NCBI GenBank assembly: GCA_026874595.1
Contig: CM049306.1
Coordinates: forward strand, 89,510,642 to 89,574,641
Source: Sipunculus nudus
Lineage: Eukaryota > Annelida > Sipuncula > Golfingiida > Sipunculidae
Direction: 5' to 3'
DNA length: 64,000 nt
Shown here piece by piece: positions 61,967-64,000 of the stretch. Below the pieces are notes generated by a model. The model was given only the letters and a program-made list of their open reading frames with translations. It did no database searches and was not told where the DNA came from. The first letter of the stretch is position 1. The number at the start of each line of letters is the position of its first letter. Made by a program: the position numbers and the translations under genes.

Positions 61967-62218
61967 ATGGCTCAAGGCACTGAACACACTTTAGACGAGT
62001 TAGAGGACTTGGTGAGTAGCTGGGAACAAGCACTGCTCGTGAGCACGCCACAACAGATCATAGACCGGTTACACGAGAACTGCTTTATGGTACACGAGCA
62101 TGTTCGGGATGAGGGAACGTGTGATACGAGAAGATGTGACATCGTCTTAAAAGCGTTATCCTCCCTTGTGATGTCTGCTTACTACGATATATGCACCACT
62201 CACAGTGACCGCATCTGA
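61967..62218 (+). CDS. Small acidic helical protein nested in the terminase intron
   Basis: 83 aa from ATG 61967; the earlier start of the frame is a GTG. Mostly helical, acidic (TLDELEDLVSSWEQALL) with three Cys near the middle. No family recognised. Short, but its TATA box and position between exon 2 and the next plus-strand gene support it. Confidence 0.55.
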   Translation: MAQGTEHTLDELEDLVSSWEQALLVSTPQQIIDRLHENCFMVHEHVRDEGTCDTRRCDIVLKALSSLVMSAYYDICTTHSDRI

Positions 62219-62324
62219 CAACAAAAACCTATCGCACCTCTGGGGTGCCAATCAGCTGAGAACATAAATGATCATACACATTTTAGGTATTTTATGGCAA
62301 CATATATGACAGGGTACCCCACTC

Positions 62325-63419
62325 ATGAAAGCAAAAGGCAAGAGTAAAGGGAGACCCCAGAGGTACAATCCGTGTTACTCAACGAACGCTTCGCGATGCC
62401 GTTTCAGACGTCCGCCAGACCACTACGTTTTTTTGTTAAACACCGTTGCCAAAACAAGGTCTCCCCCGGCTTTGTTCCACTGCATCACGCACGGACGCCT
62501 CCATGCCTGTTTCAAAACAGGGGACCAGCACCCGGACAGCGGTAGCGACCCTTGCCCTGGCGTGGAGATGACGGCAGACGGTGATATGGTGTGTGTGGCA
62601 TCAGGGATGCCGAGCGGAGCCAATATATATGAAACGTGTCCGCGTGAGGACGAGTTTCCCCGGCACGGGACAGAGAATGACGCACCGGTCATATCTACAG
62701 GTGACGGGAACGGCCAAACATGTGCGACCCATGTTTTTCAACAAGACCACATGGCGACGTACACGTGGGAAAAACAACAGTCAGCCGACCGTGACGAACT
62801 CCTAAGGGTAGAGCCACGTCCGGAATTCGTTATGGCGGTAATAGCCCGACCCGTCACGGTGTACAATTTTTCACTTGTTGATCAGCTCCTGTTCAGTCGA
62901 TACACCGAGACTGACGCGCTTCTGCACGATTACGTGTCAAGCAAAGTGTCACACCCATCCCAAGACGACACGAAACATGTGAAATACGAGTGTTACAAGG
63001 CCCTGTCTCGGCTGTCACCCAACCTTCGTCCGTCGTACGGTGAATGCTCCCGCGCATGGTGCTCTGCAGTGGAATCTCTCACTTCGTCGGAAAAGGACTC
63101 GACCAGGGGATCCCGGACAATCGATGAATTGAAAAAATACCTCGCCACACATATGAGACATGCAGTATCAGACATGAACCGGGGCAAACAAAGGAATGCC
63201 ATGTGGATCTACGACCATCCGGCGTCAACGTCTAGCCAGCTTTCAGCAGGTGTGGCTGGACAGGTCACCACGCAGGACGTCGAAGGCGGCGGGTGTAACC
63301 ACATCACGTACACTGCTTATGACCCAGTGACCGGTATGAATGTATCCAAGTGTCCAAAATACAGGTATTTTACGCCGATGCTACCCAAGCCCTGCATACC
63401 ACATCACCAGCGTTTATGA
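62325..63419 (+). CDS. Hypothetical 364-aa protein nested in the terminase intron
   Basis: 364 aa from ATG 62325. The N-terminus is basic (KAKGKSKGRPQR). Cys and His residues are scattered (FHCITHGRLHACF, about 47-59), and there is no membrane segment. In alphaherpesviruses two plus-strand genes (UL16, UL17) sit in the equivalent terminase intron; this gene's position and size are like UL16, but I see no sequence motif that proves homology. Confidence 0.65.
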   Translation: MKAKGKSKGRPQRYNPCYSTNASRCRFRRPPDHYVFLLNTVAKTRSPPALFHCITHGRLHACFKTGDQHPDSGSDPCPGVEMTADGDMVCVASGMPSGANIYETCPREDEFPRHGTENDAPVISTGDGNGQTCATHVFQQDHMATYTWEKQQSADRDELLRVEPRPEFVMAVIARPVTVYNFSLVDQLLFSRYTETDALLHDYVSSKVSHPSQDDTKHVKYECYKALSRLSPNLRPSYGECSRAWCSAVESLTSSEKDSTRGSRTIDELKKYLATHMRHAVSDMNRGKQRNAMWIYDHPASTSSQLSAGVAGQVTTQDVEGGGCNHITYTAYDPVTGMNVSKCPKYRYFTPMLPKPCIPHHQRL

Positions 63420-63526
63420 AGCCGCCTGTGTCTATAATCCACAGTTACTCTAAGTCCCCTGTTTCCATTTTGTAAACTTTCACCGTGGAAGCTACGTGAA
63501 AACCTTTAAAAGCTTACCTGTAGGCG

Positions 63527-64000
63527 TCACACAGCTAGTTCATTTAGTGTCAAATGGGGAACATGCAAAAGCAGGTGACTCAGGACAGTAGTTCCGTCTT
63601 CAGACAACATGAAAGCTGAGTCTTCACAGCTGTTCAGGACACGGCGCGCCGTGTTAGAATGGCCGAGTGACACAGGTGTGGGTTTGCAATGGAAACGGCA
63701 CGCTTCTGCCACCAGCCTCATGAAACACCCGAAAGCAGCGTATGCAGACACCATCCAACGGTCGCGCATAGTTACAGTGCATACGTCGACCTCTCCTCTC
63801 GCAGCTCGCATATCTTCATTCGCCTTATCGATTGCATCCACCAACCGCTGTACCTCGGAATATTTCAGGTAGTACAGGTCGCGTAAACCTTCGATCAAAC
63901 ACGAAAACCTCGTACAACTGATCATGAATGTATGGCTATGCGGGACCTCTTTTGACATTAGAAATCGTCTCACGAAATATACAGCCGCCAAACGGATGCA
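63527..64000 (-). CDS. Partial minus-strand gene at the window edge
   Basis: At least 158 codons, open through the right edge (the ATG is outside or is an internal Met near 63955). Helical and soluble, no Walker A motif, so it does not contain the missing ATP-binding part of the terminase. It could be an unrelated gene. No family recognised. Confidence 0.55.
   Translation of the reverse strand, partial: CIRLAAVYFVRRFLMSKEVPHSHTFMISCTRFSCLIEGLRDLYYLKYSEVQRLVDAIDKANEDMRAARGEVDVCTVTMRDRWMVSAYAAFGCFMRLVAEACRFHCKPTPVSLGHSNTARRVLNSCEDSAFMLSEDGTTVLSHLLLHVPHLTLNELAV

Noticed and set aside
61849-61987. The 47 codons before the terminase Walker B region as a protein N-terminus
   Set aside because: They begin at GTG, precede a good splice acceptor, overlap the neighbour's TATA box and do not resemble terminase.
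63527-64000. Terminase exon 1
   Set aside because: No Walker A motif and no suitable donor; the frame ends at its own stop.

Overview
The window reads as one stretch of a marine invertebrate chromosome, most likely a mollusc, that carries a large herpesvirus-like insertion running off the right edge. The left part (1 to about 22.8 kb) is AT-rich, repeat-rich, non-coding eukaryotic DNA with poly-G/poly-C runs, TA, CA and GA microsatellites and tandem minisatellites. The host assignment rests on the protostome-type Toll-like receptor, the repeat style and the known hosts of malacoherpesviruses. It is inference, and other lophotrochozoans or amphioxus are not excluded.

Left part: a decayed DIRS/Ngaro-type tyrosine-recombinase retrotransposon (1 to about 3.9 kb); AT-rich DNA without supported genes; minisatellites at 11.7-12.4 and 12.9-15.0 kb; a single-exon Toll-like receptor on the minus strand (16.1-18.3 kb) whose only two defects are in-frame TGA codons; then about 4.5 kb of anonymous DNA.

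Right part (about 23.7 kb to the end): base composition and layout change. Genes are intronless, closely spaced, on both strands, with TATA boxes 30-100 bp upstream and AATAAA signals at or just after stops, sometimes shared by converging genes. This is herpesvirus-style packing. The diagnostic gene is at 60.6-61.8 kb: the second exon of a herpesvirus terminase ATPase/nuclease subunit (Walker B, motif III, and D, E and DD nuclease residues), with a splice acceptor just before Walker B and two plus-strand genes lying where its intron would be. Beside it are large unrecognised proteins (1230, 1083 and 872 aa); the 1230-aa one is a major-capsid candidate by size and position only.

The rest of the right part looks like an accessory or host-interaction region: two tandem secreted FN3 proteins; a large fold-back repeat (27.5-30.4 kb); an inverted gene pair, one member carrying a CARD-like domain and PPxY motifs; two Cys-rich zinc-finger-like proteins; three tandem ankyrin genes with IkappaB/Cactus-like architecture but no phosphodegron; a 1074-aa surface protein with two lectin-like domains and many EGF repeats; a second CARD-like protein; a secreted knottin-like protein; and a PD-(D/E)XK nuclease candidate. 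Together they suggest a cassette aimed at Toll/NF-kappaB and death-fold signalling.

Nearly all viral-type frames are open over about 40 kb, whereas the flanking retroelement is broken and the receptor is interrupted. That favours a recent insertion, or a virus-host assembly join that must be excluded. No DNA polymerase, helicase or primase is visible, so the window holds only part of the element.
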